Positions 20,298-31,551 are shown, counted from the stretch's first letter. The stretch is DNA of 64,000 bases from Beverwykella pulmonaria (GCA_001599595.1 BCHH01000004.1:1549824-1613823), one strand, 5' to 3'. The notes: generated from the sequence alone by a model not told the origin. Numbers and translations are program-made.

Positions 20298-21410
20298 CTA
20301 CAAAGCGTTCGAACTACCATTAATATACACCACCTCTGGGAACTTCGCGCTCGGCACATCCGGCAACTTCCCCTCTCCCAGCACAAAATCAAAGAACCCC
20401 AACACAAAACTCCTCACAATGTAATCCATCCTCGGGGCCCAAATTGTGCCCAAAGACGGCGTGATCGTCTTGTTCCTTAGACCCTGCAGATCCACCCAGT
20501 CGCCCAGATCACTATAATCCTGATGAGAACTTCCCGTTACGTTCACCCACTCCCACCATCCAGACTGATTCGCGGAGAATGGAGACCAGGATGGATCGAT
20601 GGCCGGCGTGTGCTCTGCACCCGCCATCATCAGGAAGGGCTTCTTGACATCCGGCAGGTCAAAGAATCCACCGTCCAGGTTCACACCACCGAGGATAGAA
20701 TCCTCAACAGCCAAGGCACCGGCTGCTGCGGCGCCGCCGATCGAGTGGCCTATGGTAAGGTAGTGCGTCGTATTGAACGCCGCACCAGAAGACGCCACGA
20801 ACGGCGGATACAATTCCCTAACCACAGCAAGCGTATCCGAGACGCGCATATTGTACACGGCCGTCTGCAGCGTGCGATTCCAGGACGCGGTGATATCAAT
20901 TCCATACACACCCTGCATGCCATCTGGAAGCTGGAGGTAGGGGATCTCTCCAGGATGGTCGAGCGCAAGAACTGTGTACCCCTGCGATGCGAGTTCGGCG
21001 TTAAGCTGGTTGTACATTATTGCGTTTTCGCCACCACCGGGTGAAAATATGATAGTCGGTTTCTGCGATACGCCATAGGTTGCTTTGTCTAGTGCAGGCG
21101 CATCGTATTGGTTCCATGTGGTGAGGCTTTGGAGAGAGTTGTTTGGAAATTGGAGGACATCACCCCAGAGTGCTGCTGTCGTGGGGCCGAGATACGATGC
21201 TGCGATATTTCCGGGAGTGGGGATGGATAACGTAGGGTAGTAAATCGTTGCCAGTAGAACCGACGACGCGTTTTGAGGGGCTACGGGGTCGTGGGGCGTG
21301 GTGTGGTTGAAGACATGCTGCGTGATGCCTACATGGAACGGACCCGTTGGCGGAGGGAATGGCACGGCGTGAATTTCCTGGATCAGCAGAGACGCGAGGA
21401 GAATAAGCAT
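20298..21410 (-). CDS. Secreted PAF-acetylhydrolase-like alpha/beta hydrolase
   Basis: Single-exon 370-residue protein with an N-terminal signal peptide (MLILLASLLIQEIHA, then VPFPPPTGPFHVG). It has the nucleophile elbow GHSIGG (Ser223), an oxyanion segment IIFSPGGGENA near 120-130, an Asp in NLDGGFF (about 246) and a His in SSHQDYSD (about 296), which is the catalytic order of platelet-activating-factor acetylhydrolases. At least eight N-glycosylation sequons (NxS/T) are scattered through it, supporting secretion. Family members hydrolyse short-chain or oxidised phospholipid esters; the fungal substrates are not known. A TATAAA lies about 54 bp upstream. Confidence 0.85.
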   Translation of the reverse strand: MLILLASLLIQEIHAVPFPPPTGPFHVGITQHVFNHTTPHDPVAPQNASSVLLATIYYPTLSIPTPGNIAASYLGPTTAALWGDVLQFPNNSLQSLTTWNQYDAPALDKATYGVSQKPTIIFSPGGGENAIMYNQLNAELASQGYTVLALDHPGEIPYLQLPDGMQGVYGIDITASWNRTLQTAVYNMRVSDTLAVVRELYPPFVASSGAAFNTTHYLTIGHSIGGAAAAGALAVEDSILGGVNLDGGFFDLPDVKKPFLMMAGAEHTPAIDPSWSPFSANQSGWWEWVNVTGSSHQDYSDLGDWVDLQGLRNKTITPSLGTIWAPRMDYIVRSFVLGFFDFVLGEGKLPDVPSAKFPEVVYINGSSNAL

Positions 21411-21463
21411 CTTGAAAACCTGGAAGCCGGGCTGTTAGTCTGATAGACGGATGCCCACGATGG

Positions 21464-21469
21464 TTTATA
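21464..21469 (-). promoter_or_regulatory. TATA box of the PAF-acetylhydrolase-like gene
   Basis: TATAAA on the minus strand, 54 bp before the start codon. This position leaves a short leader of about 25 bases. Confidence 0.4.
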
Positions 21470-22435
21470 TTGTTCAGCGGCTGCACCGGCAGGATGCGGT
21501 CATTGAATCATGGATCTTGATCCTTCCCTACGCTCGAATCAGCATTATCACCCGGCCGCCTGGTCTCGTTGTGGTGAGGCTCTACACTTCTGCTAGGCTC
21601 AATAGAGCAGGAGGGTGAGCAACCGCTGTGGAAATTTGCTGCGAAGAGCCAAGGTAGGTCAATTTCGCAGATGCAAAGCAGATGGATTTGTCCTTTCTGA
21701 AAAAATTAGTTTGATATAACTTGCGAAAATTACCATTTTGCGGGCCCTTCGCGAAGGAGTTCAAAGGGTCGATGATGTAAAATGCCGGCTTCCTCATGAT
21801 ATCAAAGGGACGTAGATGGGTCTTCTCTTTCCTTTGTCAGTCATTTTCCTGAATCTTCCTCATATTCGCTGTGTCTCTTTAAGAAATACACTCCACGGTC
21901 AAATAAGCTCAAGAATTGAAGAACAACCACATCTTTAGGTATTCCTTCGACGAGGTTCAACGGTAGGTTCCTCATCTCGGATACGAACCCGAAGTTGCTA
22001 TAATTACGAGGGACCCTGATTCGTCGACTATTGCTGACAATTCTGATTATCTGATATCGAATCGATGATTAGCTGGCGAACTAGCGAGGGGCCAGTCGGA
22101 AGAACTTCACAATGCAAGGCGTCGAGACTCGATCATTCTCGTTTTCTTAACTCCATGAACTCACATGCTGTATCAGCCACCTCTTCTGCTTGCATGCAAT
22201 CTAGAGATTCTCATACAGCGGGCCTGCAAATAATAAAGGTCAAGGAAACTTCGGTGTCCTAATAATAGCCCCACCACAGTTTCAAGAGACTCCAAGCCGC
22301 CATGGACGTACCATCATGGACGTACCATCATGGCCTCACGAAAGAGTATTCGGAGATTCCGGGGTTAAGGCAAATGATGTGATGGGAAACAGGTAGGTCG
22401 GACAATTATGGAAAACCGGGTAGCAGCCTGGGAGG
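21470..22435. other. Divergent intergenic region
   Basis: About 1 kb between two divergent genes. It holds no supported gene. At 22301-22328 a 14-bp unit (CATGGACGTACCAT) is duplicated head to tail. Confidence 0.6.
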
Positions 22436-22441
22436 TATAAA
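22436..22441 (+). promoter_or_regulatory. TATA box of the short-chain dehydrogenase
   Basis: TATAAA 147 bp before the start codon, followed by a long pyrimidine-rich CT leader, the usual fungal core promoter arrangement. Confidence 0.5.
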
Positions 22442-22582
22442 TGAAAGCGGGGCCGTCACTCATTCTTCAATCATTTCCTCCACCCTCAGTCTCAGATTTT
22501 GTCCTAGATTCCACTCAAACTTTCAAGTCCCCTATCTCTCTTCTACATCCCCATTACATCCCACCCTACTCCTTCAAGCAAC

Positions 22583-23530
22583 ATGGATCCCACCAGCGGC
22601 TACGCCTTCGTCGGCATGGAAAACCTGCACAAGGACATCTACCCACTCATCGACCCCTCGATAACCACCTCCCTTCACCAACCCGGAAAGGTTGTCCTCA
22701 TCACTGGCGCTGGGCGCGGCATCGGCCGCGCCATCGCCGAGCAATATGCCCACGCCTCCGTTTCTAGCATCATCCTGTGCGCGCGCACTGGCTCCGAACT
22801 CGACGACGTCGAAGCATCAATCAAGAAAATCAACAACGACGTCAAAGTCACGAAGTTCAAGCTAGACGTGACGAGCGAGAGTGAGGTGAAGGAGTGCTTT
22901 GACGCTGTGAAGAAGGCGGAAGGGCGTCTTGATGTGCTTGTGAATAATGCAGGTGCATCGAACCCATGGGTACCCATAGGAGAATCTAAGCCAAGCGAGT
23001 GGTGGCACACGCTCGAGGTGAACCTCAAGGGTCCCTATCTGCTTCTTCAGGCTTTCCTCCCGTTGCTCGTGGAGACAGCGAAAGCGAATAACATCGTCGT
23101 GGACGTGGTCAATATTTCCAGCATCGGAGCGCATTTCGCGCGTCCGGGCGCTAGCGCGTACCAGATCTCCAAGCTTGCTGTTCAGCGCTTGACTGAGTTC
23201 GTGACGAATGAATATGGTCGGCAAGGTATTAATGCGGTTGGTTTGCATCCTGGGGGTGTACTGACGCAGTTGTCGGAGCCGAATGTTGAGTTGAGAGACT
23301 GTAAGTCGAAGATTATAGCCGGGGGTGTTGTGAATAGCCGGCTAACAAATGCGACAGTTTTGACTGACACACCTGAATTGTGTGGTGGGTTTGTTGTTTG
23401 GTTGACGAAGGGTGCGAGGACGTGGTTGAATGGGAGGTATTTGGCTGCTTCTTGGGATGTGGCCAAGTTGGAGAGTATGAGGGAGGAGATTGTTGCTGGG
23501 GATAAGTTGAAGGTGAAGATGGTTATCTAG
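22583..23530 (+). CDS. Short-chain dehydrogenase/reductase
   Basis: Classical SDR. The cofactor motif TGAGRGIG is at residues 41-48, NNAG at 121-124, the catalytic Ser in NISS near 179, and YxxxK is Y193/K197. The ORF is open throughout, but a strong intron lies within it: GTAAGT donor at 23301, a GCTAAC branch-like string, and CAG ending 23357. Being 57 bp it keeps the frame. Spliced (22583-23300 joined to 23358-23530) the protein is 296 residues and reads ELRDFLTDTPELCGG, which fits the family better than the unspliced 315-residue form. Cofactor and substrate are unknown. The 30-residue leader before the Rossmann fold is common in fungal members. Confidence 0.88.
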   Translation: MDPTSGYAFVGMENLHKDIYPLIDPSITTSLHQPGKVVLITGAGRGIGRAIAEQYAHASVSSIILCARTGSELDDVEASIKKINNDVKVTKFKLDVTSESEVKECFDAVKKAEGRLDVLVNNAGASNPWVPIGESKPSEWWHTLEVNLKGPYLLLQAFLPLLVETAKANNIVVDVVNISSIGAHFARPGASAYQISKLAVQRLTEFVTNEYGRQGINAVGLHPGGVLTQLSEPNVELRDCKSKIIAGGVVNSRLTNATVLTDTPELCGGFVVWLTKGARTWLNGRYLAASWDVAKLESMREEIVAGDKLKVKMVI

Positions 23531-24602
23531 GCGCAGGGGGAAGAAAGCAGATGATATTCAAAAGACAGACACCTCCATTCCCAGAATTTTAGCATTCTCA
23601 GAGAATACAGTGGTATTTTGTAGTATACCTTTTTAGAGCAGCAGATTCATGGACACTGACGAACATGCACGTATTGAGCTTGGCGTATATCCATTCTGGG
23701 CAATGGGGAAGGCAGAAACAACCCTCAAAGAACCAATCGGGATATGGTAGGACACGTATAGCGAAGAGCATCTAGGAACGATATTCTGCACCCTCCATTT
23801 AGTGGTAGTGTATGTTCAGCAGTGCCAGTGGAAAGAAGTTGACAAAGTGCTCCAACGAGTGGGAGAGACCTTGGGAAAGAGGGATAGAGATGGGCATCTA
23901 GATGTGCTTACATGTATGGTATATTTGGAAATGGTTTATGCTCATCTGAGACTATGGGGTTTGGACAACTGATATGTGACTCAGTGCAAGAAGTTCCTTT
24001 GTTTTTTATGACAGTTTCTATTCGAGATGTTGAGGCCTTGGGGGCTACTCTCTTGCAGGAGGCTAGTCCTTTGATTGTCCCTCTCACCAGAGGGGAAGAT
24101 ATCTGATTATTCTTGCCCAAGAGGTGATTATGGGTTTTGGTGCAACATGATATCTCCCAACAAAATGCGGCGCGACTTCATTCGTTCAGCTTGTAGAAGT
24201 CGAACAATGTGATTAGAATGCATAAACTCGGAGTACTTCTCCATGACATTGCAACGATATCCTACGCCGCATTGCGAACTGTCTTTCAATATCTTCATCA
24301 ATAACTGACATTTCAAACACATGCCGGATCCTTCACGCAAACGCGGGCACAATTCCAGCAATGAGTAACAGAGAGGTACGCAACACGATCTTGCTGATTC
24401 TCTTCCCTGCAATATTCCCCCAAACTAGACAAAGAGGGTGTGGACGCTGCGTCGTAGCTCAGCTTTATACTCGGACACTAAAGACGAACAATCATGGCTA
24501 GGCAACAAGCTAGGAATATGTTGAATAGATGAATGAGTATATTAGGAATTATTTGTAGCTATGTCAATAGCGATGTCAGTTCTCAGTCTGCCAACGAGTA
24601 TC
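23531..24602. other. Convergent intergenic region
   Basis: Just over 1 kb between the 3' ends of two converging genes. Several ORFs of up to 94 codons occur but show no domain, signal peptide or codon pattern that would support a gene. Confidence 0.4.
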
Positions 24603-25925
24603 TCATGTCATCTGAGATGCAGCTCCCTTCTCGTTGTAGTGCTCGACAATCGGGGCCTGCGGTGGCGTCGCGGGACCAGGACCTCCTAGACCTCGCTGTC
24701 CCTTCACATCCCCATAATGCTCCACAATCTGCGGTACCGCAGCACGCCCTTGCCCACCCGGCCCACGCATCGCCGGGTGCTGCTGGTTCATCATCGGTGG
24801 CGGACCTTGATGCACCGTATACTGCTGTCCATTCTGTTGCCCCTGATACCACTGCTGCTGCTGGTACCCCTGATTCGGCAACTGCTGATACCTCCACCCC
24901 GGCACCACTGCCTGACCAGGGGCCTGCACAATCGCACCCTCTCTTACCATCCTGCCTATAATCTCGGCGGCAAGCTTCTCCGCATCAGCACCCGTCTTCC
25001 TCCTATTCCGCCGATGCGTATCGACGCACGCCCACACAAATAACATGAAATGTAGCACAAGACAAATGCCTTGGCACACCGTGCCCATCGTCACTACGCC
25101 CGCGCGATGTTTAGCTCCGCGCGCTACGGCGTTAACCCACGCGTCTTGCTCCGCGCAATTCGCGAACATGGAGCTGTCATAGCTGTTATAGTAACTCGAG
25201 GTGGAGGTTGAATTGCAGCCGCGGGGTTGAGAGTGATACGTCATGTACTCTGTAGGGGTGTAGATCCACGTCCCATTGGATGCTTGGACGTAGGAGCCGG
25301 AGGAGGAGTAGGGGTTGATGACACCACCGGCACCGAATTGAAGGATTGATGCACATGCAATTGCTGCGAACATGGTCGTTGGCACGTACGCTAGCCATAG
25401 AATGAGGTCCATGCCGACGGCTACACCGGGGTGGACGGGCCGTGGGGGGCGCCGGAGGAGGAGCACCAGGATGCATATCAGAGTCCAGATTATGGAAATA
25501 CCGAACTAGAATCGAGTTAGACGAGAAGGGGAGGGAGGTGGGCATGGTTGGGTGGGATGGGAGAATGGGAGAGAGCGTACAGTGATCAGCGCCCACCACA
25601 GAAGAGACTGATCATCTAGTAACCAGTAGTCAAGGTTATTCTGCGACATGTGCGCCGCCCAGCCGAGACATCCCGTGCCGATGACGGCGAAGACGAGGAG
25701 TGCGACGCGTAGGGGCAGTTTCCAGAGCCAGTGTTGCTCGCCGGCATCGAGCTTTTCACGGAAGCTTAGCGATTGTGCTTGCGGTTGCGTCGTTGGTGTT
25801 TGCGGTTGCAGTGAGGGTTGGGGTTGTGGTGTCGGCGTGGGAAGCGCAGTATTAGATGTAGGACTCGTCGTTGTCGTCGGTGGCGTTGGCGCCGTTATGG
25901 CGTTCGCAGTAGCAGTGTTCTCCAT
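24603..25925 (-). CDS. Four-helix membrane protein with Pro/Gln-rich ends
   Basis: Exon 1 is 25581-25925 and exon 2 is 24603-25505 (intron 25506-25580, GTACGC...CTAG), giving 415 residues. I do not recognise the family by name. The first 55 residues are Thr/Pro/Gln-rich. Four membrane segments follow, near 70-90, 107-133, 145-170 and 255-275. The long loop between helices three and four carries an N-glycosylation sequon and several Cys. The cytosolic tail of about 130 residues is rich in Gln, Pro and Gly, with repeated QQ/YQQ and IVEHY motifs. The topology resembles MARVEL-type four-helix proteins of the fungal plasma membrane, but no signature residue proves it. Confidence 0.75.
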
Positions 25926-27956
25926 CTCTTCAATTATACTCCCCTTATTAAACAGCTAAAATAAAACTCGAACGAATGGACGCGTAAAATACGCCTAAAA
26001 GCCACCCTTCGTACAGTAGAAAAGGCAAAAGTAGCGAAAGGTACCGAACGGGGGAGAGGGGCGCCATGGTATTTATTCCACGCCACCGAAATGCAAAGCG
26101 CAAATTGAAAGGGGGGCAAGCGTGCGAAGGTGCGGCGCGAAGGATTCCCGCCTGGTCGCATGTCGCCTGGGCGCTTGGCGCGTGATGCGGTATGGTTTGC
26201 ATCTCGGTTGTTGTTAGCGGCGGTTGAATACAGTAGGCCGAGGCAGCCATGAACCTAGCCAAAAAAAAATTGCGAAAATCAACGAAGCTTCAAGAACATG
26301 TTTCTACGTACAACAGCGCAATACCTTTAAACTCTACCCTGAAATGTATGCCGTTCAGAGGTTTCTTTGTAAATAGCACAGGGTTTCAACTTTACGCAGA
26401 AATCTTGAGTGACGGTGGGTGCTTTCGCGCAACAACGCAACAATTAGACAGCTTTTTTGCAGCTAATTTTGGAGGCCTGTGGCGCCGATTTCTGACGCTG
26501 ATTTGCCACTAACGTCCATCCAAGCGAGCCGGAAAACCACCTGTGCCGGAAATATGACAGGTACTTTCACTGCAAGCGACTATAACTCTGCGCACACGTT
26601 GAGGCTCACCAAAATTATGTATAAATAATGTACCGTTGGAGGGAGGTGTAGCTGGTCCCCTGTCTCGCTAGGTGTCGCTTGAGTATTTCGCTTTGGCCCC
26701 ATACAGACTATTAGAGGTTACTCTTGAACCGTATATTGGCGCGGGGAGCGATTCGAATGTAATGCCGGGTAGGCTGGGTCGCACGAATAGGGTTTCGAGT
26801 AAGGTTTCGGAGTAGATAGAAGTATATTGTAGGAGAGACGAATCGCTGCCAAGCCACGTTAGTAGCGGAGGAACAGCCATACTGCCTCCGTACAGGCCCG
26901 GTACCAGCCTTACAGCATGTACAGGTCTGAACCGGCCTTACACAGTGCCTACTCACGCGAAAATTCAAGACTCAGATTCTCCTGACGATTGTGTGATATT
27001 TTAGTGTGAACACGTAATAATGTTTTCACCGGCGGTTTTCGGCTTCAACCTCGCATGCACATGTAGCTTTGGTCACGCGGCTGGAATGCACTAATAGCCC
27101 CTTGTAGGGTTTATCATTGTTGAGAACCCCCCAAAAGAGGCTCTCCACCGCGGACCTGCCAAATATCCACATAAGCAAGAGGCTCCATTCCGCAGCGTGT
27201 AAGACGGAGAATGGATTCGATGGAGTGCCGTAGCTGTATGTTGCTAAGCCGTGCATATGCGAACTAATGCACAATATCCTCGATACGTAGCGCTTGAAAC
27301 AGATCTAGTGCATTGTTGTGGAATTACTTTTTGCGGGAAAGGACCAATCGGTCTTCCTGTGAGAAATCTGGACCATAGTAAGGATTCTTTAGTTAGAAGC
27401 ACTGCTGGATAGTAACTGATGTAAATTCGATACCACATTGGCTGTAACTCTATGCAGAGCACGGAGGGGTATGAGCTGTCGAGTTAGCCCTAACACATGC
27501 TATACACGCACTTATTCTGCAGACCTAGCCTTGGGACATCTATGTTTCAGGCAAGGGCGTAAGGTTATCCCCAATGATGCGTTGCGTCTCAGTCTTCATA
27601 ACTAGTCAAGTATCTGCTGGGGGGGGCAGAATACGAAGCAAGCCGTCCTGTTATAAGCCACATCACTCATCGCTGCTCAATGGGGCCATGTGCATACAGG
27701 TCTGCGGATTTGACTTTGAATGCTTACGCGTATTGTTTAAGTAGCTTTGGTGCCACGGCATAGCTTGTTTTATCTCAGCTCAAGATCTATCCTCGCAAGA
27801 TGCTCGCATTATTGGCTTATGACAAAACGTGGTCGTAGCCGCAGCATATAAAACCGTGACCCGGAAGCATTGGACCGGTCAACAGCGCACCTCAACTCCT
27901 TCCATCAACACTCGATCAGGTTTGAAGCAGTGGTCTTCTCTCGAAAGCCGTTTAAT
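25926..27956. other. Gene-poor start of the accessory island
   Basis: About 2 kb with only short ORFs (at most 104 codons) on both strands and no recognisable domain. Base composition drifts between GC-rich (26000-26200) and AT-rich parts. A core-promoter-like TATAAAA lies at 27847-27853, near its right end. Confidence 0.5.
27847..27853 (+). promoter_or_regulatory. TATA box upstream of the secreted-peptide ORF
   Basis: TATAAAA 104 bp before the ATG at 27957, followed by a CA/CT-rich leader. It looks like a real fungal core promoter in front of what is now a broken gene. Confidence 0.45.
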
Positions 27957-28178
27957 ATGCCTTCTATTATCAAGCTCGCCGTTCTACTAGCGACTGTCCA
28001 GCCTCTTCTGGCAGCTCCTCTTCTTGAAGGCGCGATCAGTGTCAAGCCGAGAGTACTGAATACGCGATATCATCTTGATGTGAAAGCTGACCTTCTCTAG
28101 ATTGCCCTAATTAAGCTCGATCCTAATGGTAAAACTGCCATTGGGTTTAGTCTCCCGGACGAGTCTGCGAAGCACTAA
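27957..28178 (+). pseudogene. Small secreted-protein ORF with in-frame stop
   Basis: The ATG at 27957 opens a 47-codon ORF with a textbook signal peptide (MPSIIKLAVLLATVQPLLA, then APLL). The ORF ends at a TAG (28098-28100). The same frame then stays open for 25 more codons (IALIKLDPNGKTAIGFSLPD...) to a TAA at 28176. The TAG could derive from CAG by a single C-to-T change, so the original peptide was perhaps 70 residues or longer. Alternatively an intron near the stop was missed, or the 47-residue form is real. No Cys and no known family are seen. Confidence 0.45.
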
Positions 28179-28881
28179 AGGCTAGTGTTGCACTGAGGAA
28201 TTATCACAGGAGGATCTGGAGAACAAGGGAAACGGTGAAATTGTAGTTTTCGTCGTCTGACTTGAGTCCTTCGCTCATTTTGTGCGAGTTGGGCGATGCT
28301 CGCAGTAGCAGCCATTCTGGTGTGCTTGTGGTAAAGACCATAGGAGTGTTAGAAAACGAGTAATTAAAGTCAATCATTTTGAAATGTGCAAGAAAAAACG
28401 TTGAAGTTTTGGGCTGTAGAACCGCCACCGAGAATAGAAGTACTATCCCTTACTGCGTTGCAGTCAGTCTGTTGGATCAAATTAGGCAGGATGACGATGA
28501 AGTTTACGGCCTTATGAATTCTCACCCCGCTGCGTGTTTGGCAGCAGCAAAGACTTTTGGAAGTAAGCGCACACTTTATTTCATACACTATGAATCAATA
28601 ATTACCAAGGCACTGTTCGGTTGCCCAGGGCCAGGAGGATTTTGACAAGATTTCCCGGCCTAGTAGATTTCTGGAGTTGAAAATGGCGAGCTGTTCGGTG
28701 ACTCGAATTGCCTATTTAGGTAGGGATTTGCATATTCCAGTGCTACTGGCCGTCTAAGGGAAGGGGGGGTAACAAGTTTTCCCTGGTATCGCTAAGTGGA
28801 GTAGTAATCAGATTTCGTATGTTGAATTGATCTTGGCGCCATGCCTGCCTGTTGTTAGCTTCTGGCCTCATATAATAAACC
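28179..28881. other. Gene-free stretch in the island
   Basis: About 700 bp. An 88-codon plus ORF at 28379-28645 has no recognisable domain. The DUF3435-type core that should precede the following fragment is not found here. Confidence 0.4.
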
Positions 28882-30018
28882 ATGGCCGACGTCAATCCTC
28901 ATAGTGCGGCGACCACTATTGTTGTGGCAGTCCTCAGCGCCTTTGCCATACTTCTGCAGCACCGTCTCAATACGTATCACGAACCCAAAGGCGTACGCAA
29001 GCACCCCAAAGAGAGCCAGAACAGTGCTAAATGGTTAGCCAGTTGTATAAGAAACGACACCCAATTGTTCAAGGAGATGTGGCTCAAGCGCAAGGTTTGG
29101 GATGCCCTGCTGGGGAGGTTAGTGCCGCAAGGGTAGTTGAAGGGTAGCCAGGGAGAAGCTCGAAGCTTCCCAGCAACCGCTCCCTTCGTCGGCCTCTGTT
29201 GGTACCGACACGATATGCCACGGCGATGTCTGTCAGTCGATGATCTCTCTGACGAGAGCGAACACACGGAGTCTGACGAAAACGACGGTGCTGAGTCGGA
29301 TACGGATCTGACGGACGTCGAAACAACGAGCAAGGCGAAGACACAAACCAAGCGTGGCACTTTACCGATAAGAATCCTCCGCCTCAGCACTACCTCCAAC
29401 AGCTGGAAACGTTTGACGAAACCGAGTATGACGGAGTATGACAGAGCTGTACGTGATGTCGAGCGACAGCTCGCTGGTATCGAAATGAAGGATGACGTCG
29501 AAGTGGTACATGATGCTATGCTCCCAGCACAGAAGGCACTGGTTGATGCTATTATGGCACCGCCTGGAGTTACTCTGGGAGAAGAGATACGCCGACGTAA
29601 CAGAGCCATTCGTGCCGTCACCGAATATTTTGGGTTCGAGGACGGCGGAATGCGTCCTTCCCGACCCAAGCAATCGAGCAGTCGCACCACCCCGCCAGGC
29701 AAGAGTGAAGATGCTTCCCAACTGGATCTTGATAGAGAAGCGATAAAGGTAGCCAAGGTATCAGTCTACAAGGAGAACAGGCCGACAATATGTTTCATTT
29801 GCTTGGGTGAGGACCTGCCCATGGATCAGCGCATACGCTCGCTTTATACCTCAAGGGATCTCAGCAAACATTTCAAGCGTAAGCACCTAGAGCCTGTCAA
29901 GGAAGGTGAATGGCTCGGATGCAAGCTCTGTAAATCTCCCTTGCACATAAGATGCACCTGCAGCGACATACCTTGGAAGTCCATGATACCGTCTCATAGG
30001 TGTATAGGTTGGGAATAG
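28882..30018 (+). pseudogene. DUF3435-type protein C-terminal fragment, broken, with foreign N-terminus
   Basis: One frame spans 28882-30018, interrupted by a TAG at 29134-29136. The part after the stop (about 29218-30000) matches the C-terminal region of the large fungal DUF3435/FluG-type proteins. It has a spacer with RRRNRAIRAVTEYFGF, then ENRPTICFICLGEDLP and the zinc-finger halves SKHFKRKHL and CKLC. The last finger half is out of frame: shifting the frame by one base near 29944 gives HKMHLQRHTLEVHDTVS and a stop at 29997-29999, which is the expected family ending. The part before the TAG (28882-29133) does not belong to that family. Its LQHRLNTYH and SCIRNDTQLFKEM segments resemble the N-terminus of PIF/Harbinger-like transposases, but weakly. 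The recombinase-like core of DUF3435 is absent. Confidence 0.65.
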
Positions 30019-31551
30019 ATTAATCACGGTTAAGTTGGATCATTCTCTGGATATAGAATCCTGGATATTTAATTAAATTTGTCGTGTGTTATACACTCGG
30101 CCCAGAAGGATCACAGTACACATTCTGCTACATTCCTCCTCAACGCGTCGCTAGGGCGCTATGAGGAAGGGTTCGCGCAATTTGGTCGATCTCACAAGAC
30201 TCAGCAGTCCCTGCAGGATGGCAATGGCCTCTTGCAGGTGCCCTGAGCACGGCGGTCGGTTCAACCATGTACCGTGCCTGTTCTGTACTGGCGACGGCCC
30301 GCTTCACTTTGCGTGATGTATGCGAGCCAGCTGCTGCCTCGTTACGGATCTCCAAGGGGGCATAGCGGCGTTCCTATCGAAATAGGTGCAAGCCAGTTTG
30401 GTGGCACACAAAGTACCAGTCACCAGCCAAAGGAAGTATTCACCCTGGGCGATCCTCAGCTCCCCACATGCCCGGCCCCTTCTCTTAGAGTTGCCCCCTA
30501 CAGAAAGAGTTAACAGCATAGAGGCTGGTCCTAGATCCCAGGGCTGCAACCTTTCCGTGCGATAAGGCCCCGATCGTACTTCAAGGTCCGTCCCAGCGTC
30601 CCGAGACGAGCCTCTCAATGTTATATGCCCCCTAATATCTACAATACGCCGAGTGCCCACAGAGAGGCGACAGCAGCAACCACGGCACGCCGTGGGTTTC
30701 CCAGACCCCACAGCTGTTGCAAGCGGAGGCGGAGCCTAGACGGATGTCCAATGCCACGAACCTTTTATTCCCCTTAAGGAACCTGCGGCAAGCAGTGCAG
30801 CATTAGTCGAGCCTACACATGCGGACCAGAGTTGACGTACTCTTAGTACGCCCGGCCGTCGACCTTGAACCCGATATAGAACTTCGCAACCCCTACAAGG
30901 CGAAACTGGCCTGTATCGTAGGACCTTACTCCAACCGAAGCTAGAGGTTGTGTCCCACTCACTGGCCGAAGTCGAGCAAGTACCTGCTGATCGCCAGTCA
31001 TGCCACGTACGATGGAGGAGGTTACTTCATGGCGGCAAGAGCCGCGCGGAGAGGGATAGAGCGTATGTGCGGGAAAATTACCTGATGCAAGTGGCCACTT
31101 CTTACCGGTGAGGGCTGGGTTGAGGAGATAGGTGGAGAAGCAGAGGCGGAGGGATGTCTTGTATGTTATAGGCAGCAGCCTGACTAGCACGGCCCTGGTG
31201 GTGAGTGTGAAAAGCTGCGGTGAAGCTGCTGTGAAGTTGTAGTGAAGTCGCGGTGAAGTCGTTGTGAAGTCGCGATATCATCACCGATGTTGTCAATAAT
31301 TAGGCTTGTACTTGTGGAGACGTTCTAAAGTATACATTTGTATTGGGTATTTATGGTAGTATCTATGGTAGTAGCGAGGATCTGTGATAATTGCGACTCT
31401 AATGTCAGAAGAGTCTCGTACTTTTGGCACTTGCATTCGTATATCAGCAAAGTGCGCCCGCTCAAAGCTTAGTTCGGATAATGAAACAGCATCAGAGTCC
31501 TATCCACCCATGAAAGCAGCATGTAAATACTCTCCCTGGCGTATCGCAGTC
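30019..31551. other. Gene-free island stretch with short tandem repeat
   Basis: About 1.5 kb of moderately GC-rich sequence with short ORFs up to 135 codons on both strands and no domain. The ORFs lack codon bias and overlap heavily, so I treat this as non-coding, perhaps an old transposon. An 11-bp repeat lies at 31215-31269. Confidence 0.5.
31215..31269. repeat. 11-bp tandem repeat, five units
   Basis: Five units of 11 bp, each ending GTGAAG (for example CTGCGGTGAAG, TCGTTGTGAAG), starting at 31215, 31226, 31237, 31248 and 31259. Confidence 0.85.

Noticed and set aside
21974..21998. Minus-strand string resembling a tRNA B box
   Set aside because: The match breaks at a conserved position and no acceptor stem or anticodon arm could be folded by eye around it.
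28882..30018. Reading this locus as an active Starship captain
   Set aside because: The recombinase core is missing and the C-terminus is frameshifted. No cargo, target-site duplication or terminal repeat was identified.
30304..30711. 135-codon minus ORF in the island
   Set aside because: Considered as a transposon remnant, but no motif was readable and the overlapping plus-strand ORFs are equally good.
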